Source of the DNA: Maylandia zebra
Lineage: Eukaryota; Chordata; Actinopteri; Cichliformes; Cichlidae
Assembly: GCF_041146795.1 (NCBI RefSeq)
Contig: NC_135178.1
Coordinates: forward strand, 7,942,844-8,006,843
Reading direction: 5' to 3'
DNA length: 64,000 bases
Position numbers and translations under genes: made by a program. The notes beneath the pieces are model-generated. The model was not told where the DNA came from and ran no database searches. It saw nothing but the letters and a program-made list of their open reading frames with translations. Position 1 is the first letter of the stretch; each line of letters starts with the position of its first letter. Below, in pieces: positions 44,334 to 58,080 of this stretch.

Positions 44334-45885
44334 ATCAGTCTCCAGCATGGCATCTTCCACCCTGGACAAAAGTGATAAAAATACAAACTGGGGTTGGAAA
44401 ATGACATTAACAGCAAATTACAATGCAAAAATTAATTAAGCTGCTCCAAAAATGATCACTTCATGATCTTCAAAGCGCAGCAGTGGACACCTTACCATCA
44501 CATCAGTCCTTCAATCAGACCTAAAACACCACCTTTACAGAAATAAATTCCATACAAATTGGAAATAAATTGCGTAATAATTGTTGTTTTTGATTGTTTA
44601 TAAATATATAGAGCTACCCTTCAGCCTCCTAGTAGACATACCTGTGTTATGAATGTGAAACTCCTCTGATTTTCAGAAAAGTTGACCTCTGACCTTGAAG
44701 TCAAGGTCATTGAGATTTAAGCTTCACAGAGATTTTCAGTAGATGCAACCATGGTATTGACTTGAAAATTCTACACTATCAAAGACTTAGGTGCCCACAG
44801 CACCGCGCCATATACAAAAGATTTTTCTATTCATTTATGTATTATTAGTTTATTTATTTCTTCATCCCGCTCTCTCTCTTTTTTTTAATTCACCTTTCTG
44901 TTGCGATGCTCTGGACATTTCTAAACCCCACAAGTTCAGCCTCAATTTTCAACCCAATTTTCCTATACTTTCACTTGAACACGTCCAGCCTTCACCTCTC
45001 ACCGGTCCTCGTCCCCTCTTCTCACAGCTTCCTGTGTGGCCTCCCAAATCAAACACAGGCCCAAATCAGCCGTTTCTTCTTCTCTGTTCATTCTCTCTTC
45101 ATCTTTTCAGTCTTTTCTTGGCGGTTAACTCCCAGCATGGCAAATATGAACTCAGACAGTCCAATGCAGTGCTTTCACACAGTCATGTCACTGGTACTCT
45201 TTCCAGCTTGTAATTCAGAGCACATGTTCCATTAACATACATGCTGCTGGACCCTTCAGTGTTTTAGGTCAGTTGTACTGTCTTCTGCCTGCTGTTAATT
45301 CTTCAAATCTACGGTGTTGTTCTGTCTGTTTTCTGTCTTCATCAGGAGATTGACTGTCCTTTAAGCTTCTTCTCAGGATAAGGGCAGGATGAGAGGTGAA
45401 GCTGTAAAATTTCAGCCAAAGCCTGGCCTGTTTGTCGTTCCAATTATGTTAATCTATCATTTTGCCGCTGTACTCATCTGAGGTTGAGCCAAGTCCATGG
45501 GCACCTGTATTAACACACTAAGACATTTATTTAATATCATTTTCATTACTATTTCTTAGCACTTTCACTCTCTAATTCCTCTGTTTTCCTTTTGAAACGT
45601 CTCTCACAAGCTCACAAGCTATATTCAGACTTCCTGCTTCACTTCCTGCCAGACACACACACACACACACACACACACTCTTCACTTTACTGGATTTTCA
45701 TCCGTTTCTACAGCCTAATCAAGCTCTTATTTTATGTTCACACTCTATATACCCTCTGTAACTCTACTAATTCTAATATAAAAAGAATGCACCCTCAGCA
45801 CAGAAAAACAGAAAAGTCAGTGATGCACAAATGTAGCAAAAATAGGAAACATTAGAACTGTAAATGTTTTCTTCCTTGTCTGCAG
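44334..45885. other. K4 3' flank and spacer
   Basis: Collinear with 799-2350, including the module-free junction TCACTTCATGATCTTC near 44458-44473 and a (CA)n tract at about 45653-45678. AGGTCA cluster at 44683-44709. No gene. Confidence 0.5.
44683..44709. promoter_or_regulatory. AGGTCA half-site cluster, K4 copy
   Basis: Unchanged copy of the cluster at 1148-1174, here only 350 bases past the stop because the 222-bp module is missing. Confidence 0.4.
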
Positions 45886-46111
45886 ATTAACAGTCCACAG
45901 GTTGGGTGCTTGCACTCTGTTTCGTTCCCTGGAGATGAAGGAGAGAGAGCTCAGAGGACAGCAAGATGGAGGAGTGAAGGAGAAGGTGGTGCAGCTCAGT
46001 GTCCAATCAGGAGTGAGCAGTTCTTTCACCACCTTCATTGCTGTCAACAAAGACAACAGAGAGGCGATCCAAGGACCTCTGCACCGCAGACATATTCTAC
46101 CACCCTGTGAG
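45886..46111 (+). pseudogene. Orphan vwa5a-like exon, K4 copy
   Basis: Frame intact, LFRSLE variant shared only with K1. Confidence 0.65.
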
Positions 46112-48291
46112 GTTTGTTTAAAGCAAACAAAGCAATACCATGAAACTGTTAACAGCAGGATGTCAGAGTCAATAGAGAGGACTCAAAAGAGCAACTTCAA
46201 ATCAAACTATTTATGTAGTAGGTGTTTCTTTGCCAATGTCTTTCCCCTGCATTAGAAAGTAATAAGCCAGATGGAAGTACAACACACATCTATGCATTTC
46301 TATAAAAACTGACCTGCCCTGAACTTATAATCTCTCTCTCTCTCTCTCTTTGTTTTTCCTTAAAGTGATGGCTGTCCATTCGTCCTGTAAAAGTTGTAAA
46401 TATAAACCTGAATGAATGGGAGTAGAAACTGTGTGTGCGCATGAAGACATGCTTGTGTCGCTGAGATTGAACAGATTTATGTATGTTCACGTAGCCAAGT
46501 GATAATCATATATAATAATCACTGAATAGTAATAATGTTATTGAACAGGTTAAACATTTAGATATCACAAAAAGTTGCAAAAAAGCAAAAAAAAACCCCA
46601 CACACAGCTGTGAAGTCAGCTGCACATGAATAACATTAGTACAATGACAACTTTAATCAGAGTGAGTTCAGAAGATCCAAAAGTGGGACACTAAAAACAA
46701 GCTAGTGAAAGCAAAAAGTGACTTTGAAAAATTTATTTCATAGAATTAAAGCACTGATAGGAAAAAAAACTAAACATGAGAAGAATGGCAATCCTGCAGC
46801 GACCAATCAAAGAAGACTGTAATGGCTGCATTGTAAAGAAGTGAGTGAAGAAAGCTGATTTTTTTTTAGTTTTTCTGAGATATGCAGAGTTTTAACGAAC
46901 AATTTGAACACTATTATTCATTTACATTATTTGTTCTCAACAGAGATGGGCAGTAATGCGTTACAAGTAACGAGTTACTGTAATCCGATTACAGGCACTT
47001 GCCCTGGTGGCCATTCTTTCAGTGGGCATTTCTCAACAACAACTACAAACACTAGTGAAGTGAATGGGCATTTAATTAAATAATGAAACATTTAATTCAA
47101 TAATTAATGGCATATTTAATTCATTCATTTTGTCACTCCTGGCCCTCCACACCTCACTGCCATGATTGTTTGTGTAGTTATTGGATTCTAAAACTACTAG
47201 AATAGAATAGAAAACACATAAGATGCAGTCTCTGTTTTTTCTTCACCTTATTAATTTGAACTGAACTGAAATAAATCCGTTCTTTTCTGTATGGTAATGA
47301 CTAGGACCTGTCCCAGCTGTCTCTGGTGGATTCAGTATTGTCTCCAATGTTTCTGATAACTTCCAGTTTGGGAAGTTTCCCATGCAGGTGAGGAATGCAG
47401 TGACTGACAGACTACCCCTCCTTCATTTAGGACCCATGCCAAACACTGAGTAAAGACTTCCTTGCATTAAACCTGCATAGCTGTTTTCACATTTATAACA
47501 AATCACCTAAGTGACCGGCAGTGATCGTATAGTGCTCTGAGTTGTTGCCTAAACAAGCCCTCTTCAAATCGGAGTTACAGCAGAGAGAATATGGCACTGA
47601 AGCAATGATGACAGCTTTAATAACCTATTTTATCTTCAATTATTCTTGTATGAAATTCTCTTAAAGTAGCAACTGAATTTCAACCAACTCAGCTAGCTCT
47701 GCATATTTTATTTCCTCTGTTAAAATAAAATGTGGCGGAGCCCAGCTGTAATTGTACCTTGCATTAATATGGTGTATTATTGATGGTGACACAGCACTGC
47801 TTAGCATGTCGTCCTGAATCTCAGGTGTGCCAATGACCTGTGCAGTATATGAGGCACTAAAATCCTGGTGGATTTCTGGGATACGAACAGGACGGAGTCA
47901 TGTGAGCTCTATCAATATTGCACCACTTACGTCTCAGACCTGTATTTATGTATTTATGCACTGAAATCGCGCTGTAATATCCAGTTAACTGTCCACATTT
48001 GTACTCTGTTTTTCCATTTATTATATTTTTTTTCATTAATTTGTCTGAAAAAAGATCCACGTAGTAACCAAAGAGAGACTAAATCAATGGTCTCTAATAG
48101 CAGCCAAATTATAAGAGCTTTCATTAGTGATGGTGAGATGAAGCCTTGTGATGAACTGAAGCTTTCCATCCAACTGGTCGACTCATGGTTCGAAGCATTG
48201 TGACGATTCATTGGCTCTACTGCGCCATCAAGTGGACGATTAAAGTCAGACAGGCTCAATGATTATAATGATGTGATGTGTAATAAACTTA
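46112..48291. other. K4 spacer
   Basis: Collinear with 2577-4761; transposon terminus begins at 46941. Just before the Tc1-like element it reads GTGTAATAAACTTA where the other K copies read GTGTAAACCTCTAAACTTA. No gene called. Confidence 0.45.
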
Positions 48292-49572
48292 CAGTTTTTT
48301 CTGAATGCTTAAACCCTAACTGTGATTCCTGTTGCACAATCTCTAAAACTATTCAGACTTATAGCAAAACCACTCACTGAGTTTGCAAAACTAAAAGCAC
48401 ATAAACTGCTTTGCACTCAGTTTGCAATTTTGTAACACACACTTTGCAAAACGGTAGGCACAATTCACTGCACAACACTCAATTACCAAATTTCCAACAC
48501 ACTCCTAGCAAAAGTATACACATGTATGGCTATCATTAACACTAATTTGCCAACTGTCTGGCACACTTTCACATGTGAAAACTTTTTTAGATAATTAGTT
48601 CACTTTGCAATCAGCCTAAGCACTATAATACAGGTAAGCTGTGTGTGCGGAGTACAATGGAGGGAGCAGAAAGAGTGAGAAGTAGAGGAGGCCGAGGAAG
48701 AGGACGTGGAGGTGAAGAAGTAGGATGAAGAGGATGACAAGGACAAGGAGGAGCAAGAGGAAGACGAGGAGGGGGGAGAGGAAGATGAGGAGGGGGGAGA
48801 GGAAGGGTAGGAAGAGTAAGAAATAGAATTGCTGATGACAATAGTGGACCATGTAATCAACCATGTAATCAACCGTGGAATGACCCTGAGGGTAGCTGGC
48901 CAACGGGTCCAGCCTAACTCGAGCCGCTACACTGTAGCAAGTACCATAAGGACATCTTGAAATGAGAATCGGTTAGTACAGTCACTTCGCACAAAGATTT
49001 GTAGCACTGCCATATGCCAATGAGAAACACACCAATACCATTGATGTAAAAATACTGAAATTGTTACTTTACAGAATTGCTAGATGACCAGATGCTGGGG
49101 GCAGAGGAAGCATGTTCACTGCAGACCAAGTAACCCATATAGTCATTATGGCGATTGCAAATAATCCTATACTTGGAAATGAACACTTGTGTTTGTTTTG
49201 ATGTGTTTCAAGTACACCAGTACTTGAAGTTTGGATCCCTCTATGCTTATGGATCTATGACAGAAGTATGAGCTCAAACTGACATAGCCTACCTTGTGCA
49301 CAGAGAAAGCAAAAGCCAGATGTGTTTTGTATTCATACCATCAGTGTGCAGTTGGCGCATTGTGTGCTTAGTAGATGATGGCTTGTGTGTACTGTTTGAT
49401 ACGGAAACACCATTTTTACGAAGGTGTGAAGAGTTAATCTAGCTGTGTTTGCTTTTGCAAGAGAACTACAATGTTTTGATTATTGGGTGACAGGTTTTCT
49501 TATTTGTGTGAAGAGTTTTGCAAAATTAGCCAATAGTTACAAAAAATGTGCTTAGGCATTCAGAAAAAACTG
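48292..49572 (+). mobile_element. Tc1/mariner-like element, inactive (copy 5)
   Basis: Full-length copy with both ends and TA flanks; private change CTGTTGCAC for CTGTAGCAC near the left end. Confidence 0.8.
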
Positions 49573-51399
49573 TAATAAACTAAAAGACAGAAATCAGATT
49601 ATAAGATCTGTGGTGTTGTTGATTTATATTATGGTACTTATCATTTGTGATATTTATTACTGTGTGCATACTTTATTAGGAGAGATGAGATTAAATGTTG
49701 TCAGACAAATATTCTCTTCCTTGCTGGTTCCATCGAAGGAGAAATGTTCAAGTAAGTATGTAACTGGGACGTAATCCAATTCCACAACACAATGTGACGG
49801 GGAATCAGCTGTGTTTTGCTGCCCAATTTATTTAGAATCTGGTGCAAACCGGCGAGCCAGTTCCTGAATCAGTCACGTGGTACGGACTGCCCGCGAGGCC
49901 TCGAACATCACTGCATACGTAATCAAAGCAAGCCTCGATACGCGCTTTACAAAACTACCACGAGATTACCCAACACACGCTTCAAAGCTTCGACACACAG
50001 GAGACATCACTACTGCACACAGCCTTCACACGACAACAGGTGCACCACACTGCTAAGTGTGTTTTGTGTTTAGAGTTTTGCTAAATGGGAGACTGAGCTT
50101 TGAATAGTGTTTAAGATTTTGGCAACAGTGGGACTGATTTGATGAAAGAGTTTTCATAGTTGACAGTTTAGTTTTTACAATGGGGTTTAGTGTTTTAGCA
50201 ATTCAGAAAAACTCTAATACACCTGTGCTTTTCCCAGCAACTGAGGCTTTTACCCTGCACAGTTTAAGGTATGATAAAGCACTGACCTTATAAATGGCAC
50301 AAAATACACATTTTAGCTGGGAGCTGGTCATTCACAGGGGAAAGGCTCCATTGTACAACAACAACAACAGTAGTAATAGTAATAATAAATTATTATTAGT
50401 CAGGCAAGTATATCATATACCAAACATGCTTCCAAACTAATGACATTTTTTTGCATTCTTCACATCAGGTCAAAATGTACTTTTTTTTAAAAAGTGACTG
50501 GCACTGCGGAAATGGATCTACAGCACCACTTAAGAAATTTTAAAGAACTTCTAACAACTTATTTACAGCTTGAAATACGTGTATGACATTTATTACACAC
50601 AGATTCAGTGAACCCAATCCAAAGAGGAAGTCTGGAAGTCCGCCATTTTGAATGTAAAATGACATTTTGGCACAGTTTTAGTGTTTTCCAGGCATCGCTG
50701 GTTTACACATTCGCCTGCAAAGTGAGAGGTCACTGGTTAAATTCCATTTGGTTACTTCAGGAACTTTTTGGGGTTACTTCAGAAAGGGACATCTTCGTCA
50801 AAGCCATGTTTGTGGTGGAATTTTGATCATTTATCACTGGACATAAGATTTTCATCTCTAAAAATGTATTTTGTCCAGTCTGTCCCAAACTTCACACTTT
50901 TGATGACAGTCTGGCGACGACTACATGCCAATATCTGGTCACACATGGTGCCACAGTTCTCATATAACATTTTAATCAAGACTACCCCACTGTGATTGAA
51001 GCATTTCTTGCAAAACAATCATAACCAAACAAAACCTTTCCTGTTCTGTAAATGAACAGTAGGACAAAATGATTACTAGTCATTGCGGAAAGCACAATTA
51101 ATGTTTTTGTTTACATCGTTGGAACGAGGAAAAATTCCCCCACCACAAAAACAGAAATACTCATGAAAGCAACCTGTAGTGCAAACACGAGGGCTGAATT
51201 TATTACTTCCTGCACTAGAAACCTGCCGATGTTGCTGATATGGATAGATCACCAGTCTTCCTTGTCTTTATCTTATTATCTCCTGTTGAGATGTCGCAGC
51301 AGAAAATGCAGCCTGGCCTGTTGAAACATTGTTTTTTTTTAGTGTTTCAACTGAAAAAATAGAATGCCTTTGATCCAAATGGAATGCATCTTGTGAAAA
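49573..51399. other. Spacer upstream of K5
   Basis: Collinear with 6043-7869. No gene called. Confidence 0.4.
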
Positions 51400-51608
51400 A
51401 AGGTGACATCTTGTGACATCACAAGATGATGACATAGATCCTTTGTTATGTCATCATCTTGCTGAGAGAAAAAACCCTTAAGTAGGAGCTTTGCTCTGTT
51501 AAACTTTAATGCTCAACGGACCTTGACCTGACAGCAAGCAAACCCTTTTTGGAGAGTTTTGAGAGAATTTTACTTAGCAATTCACCGACCAAGCCGACAC
51601 ATTTCACC
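51400..51608 (+). promoter_or_regulatory. K5 promoter region
   Basis: Same palindromes and motif series as the K2 promoter. Confidence 0.5.
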
Positions 51609-53891
51609 ATGTCAGCTCACCCATCCTTCAGCTCAAATGAGCTTGGATTAGTTAAAGGGAGCATTTTGGGAAAGCACTACAAGGTAGAGGCTTTCCTCGG
51701 AGAAGGGGGCTTTGGTATTGTAGCCAAATGTCGTGATACCATGACTAACCGAGCTGTGGCTATTAAAGTGAACAAGAGCCGCCCTGATATTCTGCAACAG
51801 GCGAAATTGGAAATTTTCATCCTGGAGCAGCTGCGAAGGTTGGATTCAGATGCCGCCAACATTGTTCAATGGGACGGCTTTTTTCACGACGGAGAGCGGG
51901 TTTGCCTGAAATTTGAACTCCTTGATCAATGCCTGAGGGACTACATATGGGACCGGAAAAACCACTGTCTCCCCATAAGCGAAGTCAGGCCAATTTTAGG
52001 TCAAATCACAAATGCTCTGTCCCACCTGAGTTCTGTGGGAATGGTGCACGCTGACCTCAAACCTGGAAACATCATGGTTGTAAACCGCCATGAGTCTCCC
52101 ATCAAAGTCAAACTTATAGACTTTGGCCTCGCATGTCCTGCGTCTGCAGTGATGCCTGGTGACCGTGTAGGGACGGTTGGTTATTGTGCACCTGAGGTTA
52201 TGCTTGGCCTTCCTTACAATGAAGCAATTGACATGTGGTCTCTGGGGCTGGTAGCTGTGGAGCTTGCTACAGGGCTGCCACTCTACCCTGGAAATGAAGA
52301 CTATGATGTTTTGAAATTCATCATAGAGACTCAGGGTCAGCCACCAGATCATGTTCTAGACTCTGGCGTCTACACTGAAGACTATTTCATTGAAGACAAA
52401 GACAAGCAACAGCGCTGGACATTTAAGACTGACCAACAATTTCAGTATGAGACAGGATATGAGTCCCTGGAGACAAGATGCATAAAACTGACGCGTCTGG
52501 ATGACCTTGAACAAATAATAATGTTTAGACGAGGACCAGAAGCTGGCCAACGCTTATTTGTCGGCTTAATTAAACAGATGTTGGCCTTGGATGCACACCA
52601 GCGGATAACACCCTCGGAGGTTCTCCGGCATCCCTTTTTCAGCCCTAAGAGTTCCCTGTGCATTGACATGAGTGCTGAAATATCACAAAACCCTGTGGTC
52701 TTTCAGCACCCTTCAAACTTGGAAAGCAAGAGATCACAGAAAATCAACTGCAGTTTTCAAAACTCGGTTGAATTTTCTCAGCAAGTATTCGTCCACACAT
52801 CAGCCAGTCCATCATTCAGCTCAGATGAGCTTGAATTAGTTAAAGGGAGCATTTTGGGAAAGCACTACAAGGTAGAGGCTTTCCTCGGAGAAGGGGGCTT
52901 TGGTATTGTAGCCAAATGTCGCGACACAACAACCAACCAAGCTGTTGCCATTAAAGTCAACAAGAGCGACCCTGATATTCTGCAACAGGCACATGTGGAA
53001 ATTTTCATCTTGGAGCAGCTGCGAAGGTTGGATCCAGATGCCGCCAACATTGTTCAATGGAACGGCTTTTTCCACGACGGACAGCGGGTTTGCCTGAAAT
53101 TTGAACTCCTTGATCAATGCCTGTGGGACTACATAGGGGACCGGAATAAACAGGGTCTCCCCATAAGCGAAGTCAGGCCAATTTTAGGTCAAATCACAAA
53201 TGCTCTGTCCCACCTGAGTTCTGTGGGAATAGTGCACGCTGACCTCAAACCTGGAAACATCATGGTTGTAAACCGCCATGAGTCTCCCATCAAAGTCAAA
53301 CTTATAGACTTTGGCCTCGCATGTCCTGCGTCTGCAGTGATACCTGGTGACTTTGTGGGGACGGTTGGTTACTGTGCACCTGAGGTTATGCTTGGCCTTC
53401 CTTACAATGAAGCAAGTGACATGTGGTCTCTGGGGCTGGTGGCTGTGGAGCTTGCTACAGGGGTGCCACTCTACCCTTCGGAGAATGACTATGATTATCT
53501 GAAATTCATCATAGAGACTCAGGGTCAGCCACCAGATCATGTGCTAGACTCTGGCGTGTACACTGAAAACTATTTCATTGGAGACAAATACAAGCAACAG
53601 CGCTGGACATTTAAGACGGAAGAACAATATAAAGACTCTGTTCCAGGGACAGGACATGAATCCCTGGAAACAAGATACATAATACTTACACGTCTGGATG
53701 ACCTTGAACAGCTAATGATGTTTAGACGAGGACCAGAAGCTGGCCAACGCTTATTTGTCAGCCTAATTAAACAGATGTTGGCCTTGGATGCACACCAGCG
53801 GATAACACCCTCTCAGGTTCTCCGGCATCCCTTTTTCAGCCCTGGCCTCTCTAAAAGGTTCCCATGTATCAACATTGAAAGACCATACTGA
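51609..53891 (+). CDS. K5: tandem HIPK-like dual protein kinase, 760 aa
   Basis: Encodes the same protein as K2, including the private VGLIKQ in domain 1. It sits at the equivalent place in the 43.5-kb repeat (offset 43,530): preceded by a K1/K4-type copy, followed by a C unit. All catalytic motifs are intact. 3' module at 54021-54242, AATAAA at about 54324 and 54346. Confidence 0.93.
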   Translation: MSAHPSFSSNELGLVKGSILGKHYKVEAFLGEGGFGIVAKCRDTMTNRAVAIKVNKSRPDILQQAKLEIFILEQLRRLDSDAANIVQWDGFFHDGERVCLKFELLDQCLRDYIWDRKNHCLPISEVRPILGQITNALSHLSSVGMVHADLKPGNIMVVNRHESPIKVKLIDFGLACPASAVMPGDRVGTVGYCAPEVMLGLPYNEAIDMWSLGLVAVELATGLPLYPGNEDYDVLKFIIETQGQPPDHVLDSGVYTEDYFIEDKDKQQRWTFKTDQQFQYETGYESLETRCIKLTRLDDLEQIIMFRRGPEAGQRLFVGLIKQMLALDAHQRITPSEVLRHPFFSPKSSLCIDMSAEISQNPVVFQHPSNLESKRSQKINCSFQNSVEFSQQVFVHTSASPSFSSDELELVKGSILGKHYKVEAFLGEGGFGIVAKCRDTTTNQAVAIKVNKSDPDILQQAHVEIFILEQLRRLDPDAANIVQWNGFFHDGQRVCLKFELLDQCLWDYIGDRNKQGLPISEVRPILGQITNALSHLSSVGIVHADLKPGNIMVVNRHESPIKVKLIDFGLACPASAVIPGDFVGTVGYCAPEVMLGLPYNEASDMWSLGLVAVELATGVPLYPSENDYDYLKFIIETQGQPPDHVLDSGVYTENYFIGDKYKQQRWTFKTEEQYKDSVPGTGHESLETRYIILTRLDDLEQLMMFRRGPEAGQRLFVSLIKQMLALDAHQRITPSQVLRHPFFSPGLSKRFPCINIERPY

Positions 53892-54020
53892 ATCAGTCTC
53901 CAGCATGGCATCTTCCACCCTGGACAAAAGTGATAAAAATACAAACTGGGGTTGGAAAATGACATTAACAGCAAATTACAATGCAAAAATTAATTAAGCT
54001 GCTCCAAAAATGATCACTTT

Positions 54021-54242
54021 GGCTTCTTTTTTTTAAATTTTCACTCCCCCCACCCCAACCAGTCGTGGCAGAGGGCTGTCCCTTCCTGAGCCTGGCTCTG
54101 TTGAAGGTTTCTTCCTTTTTAAAGGGAGTTTTTCCTTCCCACTGTCGCTAAATGCTTGCTCATAGGGAAATCTTCTGATTGTTGGAGTGGCCAAAACTCT
54201 AGGGGAAGTAGCAATTCTTGTGAAAATTTTAAAAAAAAAGCC
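54021..54242 (+). repeat. Palindrome-ended 3' module (after K5)
   Basis: Same 222-bp module as 10491-10712. Confidence 0.6.
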
Positions 54243-54464
54243 TACCAATCTTCAAAGCGCAGCAGTGGACACCTTACCATCACATCAGTCCTTCAATCAG
54301 ACCTAAAACACCACCTTTACAGAAATAAATTCCATACAAATTGGAAATAAATTGCGTAATAATTGTTGTTTTTGATTGTTTATAAATATATAGAGCTACC
54401 CTTCAGCCTCCTAGTAGACATACCTGTGTTATGAATGTGAAACTCCTCTGATTTTCAGAAAAGT

Positions 54465-54491
54465 TGACCTCTGACCTTGAAGTCAAGGTCA
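54465..54491. promoter_or_regulatory. AGGTCA half-site cluster, K5 copy
   Basis: Unchanged copy of the cluster at 1148-1174. Confidence 0.4.
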
Positions 54492-55434
54492 TTGAGATTT
54501 AAGCTTCACAGAGATTTTCAGTAGATGCAACCATGGTATTGACTTGAAAATTCTACACTATCAAAGACTTAGGTGCCCACAGCACCGCGCCATATACAAA
54601 AGATTTTTCTATTCATTTATGTATTATTAGTTTATTTATTTCTTCATCCCGCTCTCTCTCTTTTTTTTAATTCACCTTTCTGTTGCGATGCTCTGGACAT
54701 TTCTAAACCCCACAAGTTCAGCCTCAATTTTCAACCCAATTTTCCTATACTTTCACTTGAACACGTCCAGCCTTCACCTCTCACCGGTCCTCGTCCCCTC
54801 TTCTCACAGCTTCCTGTGTGGCCTCCCAAATCAAACACAGGCCCAAATCAGCCGTTTCTTCTTCTCTGTTCATTCTCTCTTCATCTTTTCAGTCTTTTCT
54901 TGGCGGTTAACTCCCAGCATGGCAAATATGAACTCAGACAGTCCAATGCAGTGCTTTCACACAGTCATGTCACTGGTACTCTTTCCAGCTTGTAATTCAG
55001 AGCACATGTTCCATTAACAAACATGCTGCTGGACCCTTCAGTGTTTTAGGTCAGTTGTACTGTCTTCTGCCTGCTGTTAATTCTTCAAATCTACGGTGTT
55101 GTTCTGTCTGTTTTCTGTCTTCATCAGGAGATTGACTGTCCTTTAAGCTTCTTCTCAGGATAAGGGCAGGATGAGAGGTGAAGCTGTAAAATTTCAGCCA
55201 AAGCCTGGCCTGTTTGTCGTTCCAATTATGTTAATCTATCATTTTGCTGCTGTACTCATCTGAGGTTGAGCCAAGTCCATGGGCACCTGTATTAACACAC
55301 TAAGACATTTATTTAATATCATTTTCATTACTATTTCTTAGCACTTTCACTCTCTAATTCCTCTGTTTTCCTTTTGAAACGTCTCTCACAAGCTCACAAG
55401 CTATATTCAGACTTCCTGCTTCACTTCCTGCCAG

Positions 55435-55465
<31 letters not shown>

Positions 55466-55669
55466 TCACTTTACTGGATTTTCATCCGTTTCTACAGCCT
55501 AATCAAGCTCTTATTTTATGTTCACACTCTATATACCCTCTGTAACTCTACTAATTCTAATATAAAAAGAATGCACCCTCAGCACAGAAAAACAGAAAAG
55601 TCAGTGATGTACTAATGTAGCAAAAATAGGAAACATTAGAACTGTAAATGTTTTCTTCCTTGTCTGCAG
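54492..55669. other. K5 3' spacer
   Basis: Collinear with 10962-12139, including the K2-type longer (CA)n. No gene. Confidence 0.5.
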
Positions 55670-55895
55670 ATTAACAGTCCACAGGTTGGGTGCTTGCACT
55701 CTGATTCGTTCCCTGGAGATGAAGGAGAGAGAGCTCAGAGGACAGCAAGATGGAGGAGTGAAGGAGAAGGTGGTGCAGCTCAGTGTCCAATCAGGAGTGA
55801 GCAGTTCTTTCACCACCTTCATTGCTGTCAACAAAGACAACAGAGAGGCGATCCAAGGACCTCTGCACCGCAGACATATTCTACCACCCTGTGAG
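55670..55895 (+). pseudogene. Orphan vwa5a-like exon, K5 copy
   Basis: Frame intact, LIRSLE variant as in K2. Confidence 0.65.
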
Positions 55896-58080
55896 GTTTG
55901 TTTAAAGCAAACAAAGCAATACCATGAAACTGTTAACAGCAGGATGTCAGAGTCAATAGAGAGGACTCAAAAGAGCAACTTCAAATCAAACTATTTATGT
56001 AGTAGGTGTTTCTTTGCCAATGTCTTTCCCCTGCATTAGAAAGTAATAAGCCAGATGGAAGTACAACACACATCTATGCATTTCTATAAAAACTGACCTG
56101 CCCTGAACTTATAATCTCTCTCTCTCTCTCTTTGTTTTTCCTTAAAGTGATGGCTGTCCATTCGTCCTGTAAAAGTTGTAAATATAAACCTGAATGAATG
56201 GAAGTAGAAACTGTGTGTGCGCATGAAGACATGCTTGTGTCGCTGAGATTGAACAGATTTATGTATGTTCACGTAGCCAAGTGATAATCATATATAATAA
56301 TCACTGAATAGTAATAATGTTATTGAACAGGTTAAACATTTAGATATCACAAAAAGTTGCAAAAAAGCAAAAAAAAAACCCACACACAGCTGTGAAGTCA
56401 GCTGCACATGAATAACATTAGTACAATGACAACTTTAATCAGAGTGAGTTCAGAAGATCCAAAAGTGGGACACTAAAAACAAGCTAGTGAAAGCAAAAAG
56501 TGACTTTGAAAAATTTATTTCATAGAATTAAAGCACTGATAGGAAAAAAAACTAAACATGAGAAGAATGGCAATCCTGCAGCGACCAATCAAAGAAGACT
56601 GTAATGGCTGCATTGTAAAGAAGTGAGTGAAGAAAGCTGATTTTTTTTTTTAGTTTTTCTGAGATATGCAGAGTTTTAACGAACAATTTGAACACTATTA
56701 TTCATTTACATTATTTGTTCTCAACAGAGATGGGCAGTAATGCGTTACAAGTAACGTGTTACTGTAATCCGATTACAGGCACTTGCCCTGGTGGCCATTC
56801 TTTCAGTGGGCATTTCTCAACAACAACTACAAACACTAGTGAAGTGAATGGGCATTTAATTAAATAATGAAACATTTAATTCAATAATTAATGGCATATT
56901 TAATTCATTCATTTTGTCACTCCTGGCCCTCCACACCTCACTGCCATGATTGTTTGTGTAGTTATTGGATTCTAAAACTACTAGAATAGAATAGAAAACA
57001 CATAAGATGCAGTCTCTGTTTTTTCTTCACCTTATTAATTTGAACTGAACTGAAATAAATCCGTTCTTTTCTGTATGGTAATGACTAGGATCTGTCCCAG
57101 CTGTCTCTGGTGGATTCAGTATTGTCTCCAATGTTTCTGATAACTTCCAGTTTGGGAAGTTTCCCATGCAGGTGAGGAATGCAGTGACTGACAGACTACC
57201 CCTCCTTCATTTAGGACCCATGCCAAACACTGAGTAAAGACTTCCTTGCATTAAACCTGCATAGCTGTTTTCACATTTATAACAAATCACCTAAGTGACC
57301 GGCAGTGATCGTATAGTGCTCTGAGTTGTTGCCTAAACAAGCCCTCTTCAAATCGGAGTTACAGCAGAGAGAATATGGCACTGAAGCAATGATGACAGCT
57401 TTAATAACCTATTTTATCTTCAATTATTCTTGTATGAAATTCTCTTAAAGTAGCAACTGAATTTCAACCAACTCAGCTAGCTCTGCATATTTTATTTCCT
57501 CTGTTAAAATAAAATGTGGCGGAGCCCAGCTGTAATTGTACCTTGCATTAATATGGTGTATTATTGATGGTGACACAGCACTGCTTAGCATGTCGTCCTG
57601 AATCTCAGGTGTGCCAATGACCTGTGCAGTATATGAGGCACTAAAATCCTGGTGGATTTCTGGGATACGAACAGGACGGAGTCATGTGAGCTCTATCAAT
57701 ATTGCACCACTTACGTCTCAGACCTGTATTTATGTATTTATGTACTGAAATCGCGCTGTAATATCCAGTTAACTGTCCACATTTGTACTCTGTTTTTCCA
57801 TTTATTATATTTTTTTTCATTAATTTGTCTGAAAAAAGATCCACGTAGTAACCAAAGAGAGACTAAATCAATGGTCTCTAATAGCAGCCAAATTATAAGA
57901 GCTTTCATTAGTGATGGTGAGATGAAGCCTTGTGATGAACTGAAGCTTTCCATCCAACTGGTCGACTCATGGTTCGAAGCATTGTGACGATTCATTGGCT
58001 CTACTGCGCCATCAAGTGGACGATTAAAGTCAGACAGGCTCAATGATTATAATGATGTGATGTGTAAACCTCTAAACTTA
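55896..58080. other. K5 spacer
   Basis: Collinear with 12366-14549, sharing K2's AACGTGTTAC variant in the transposon terminus (from 56725). No gene called. Confidence 0.45.
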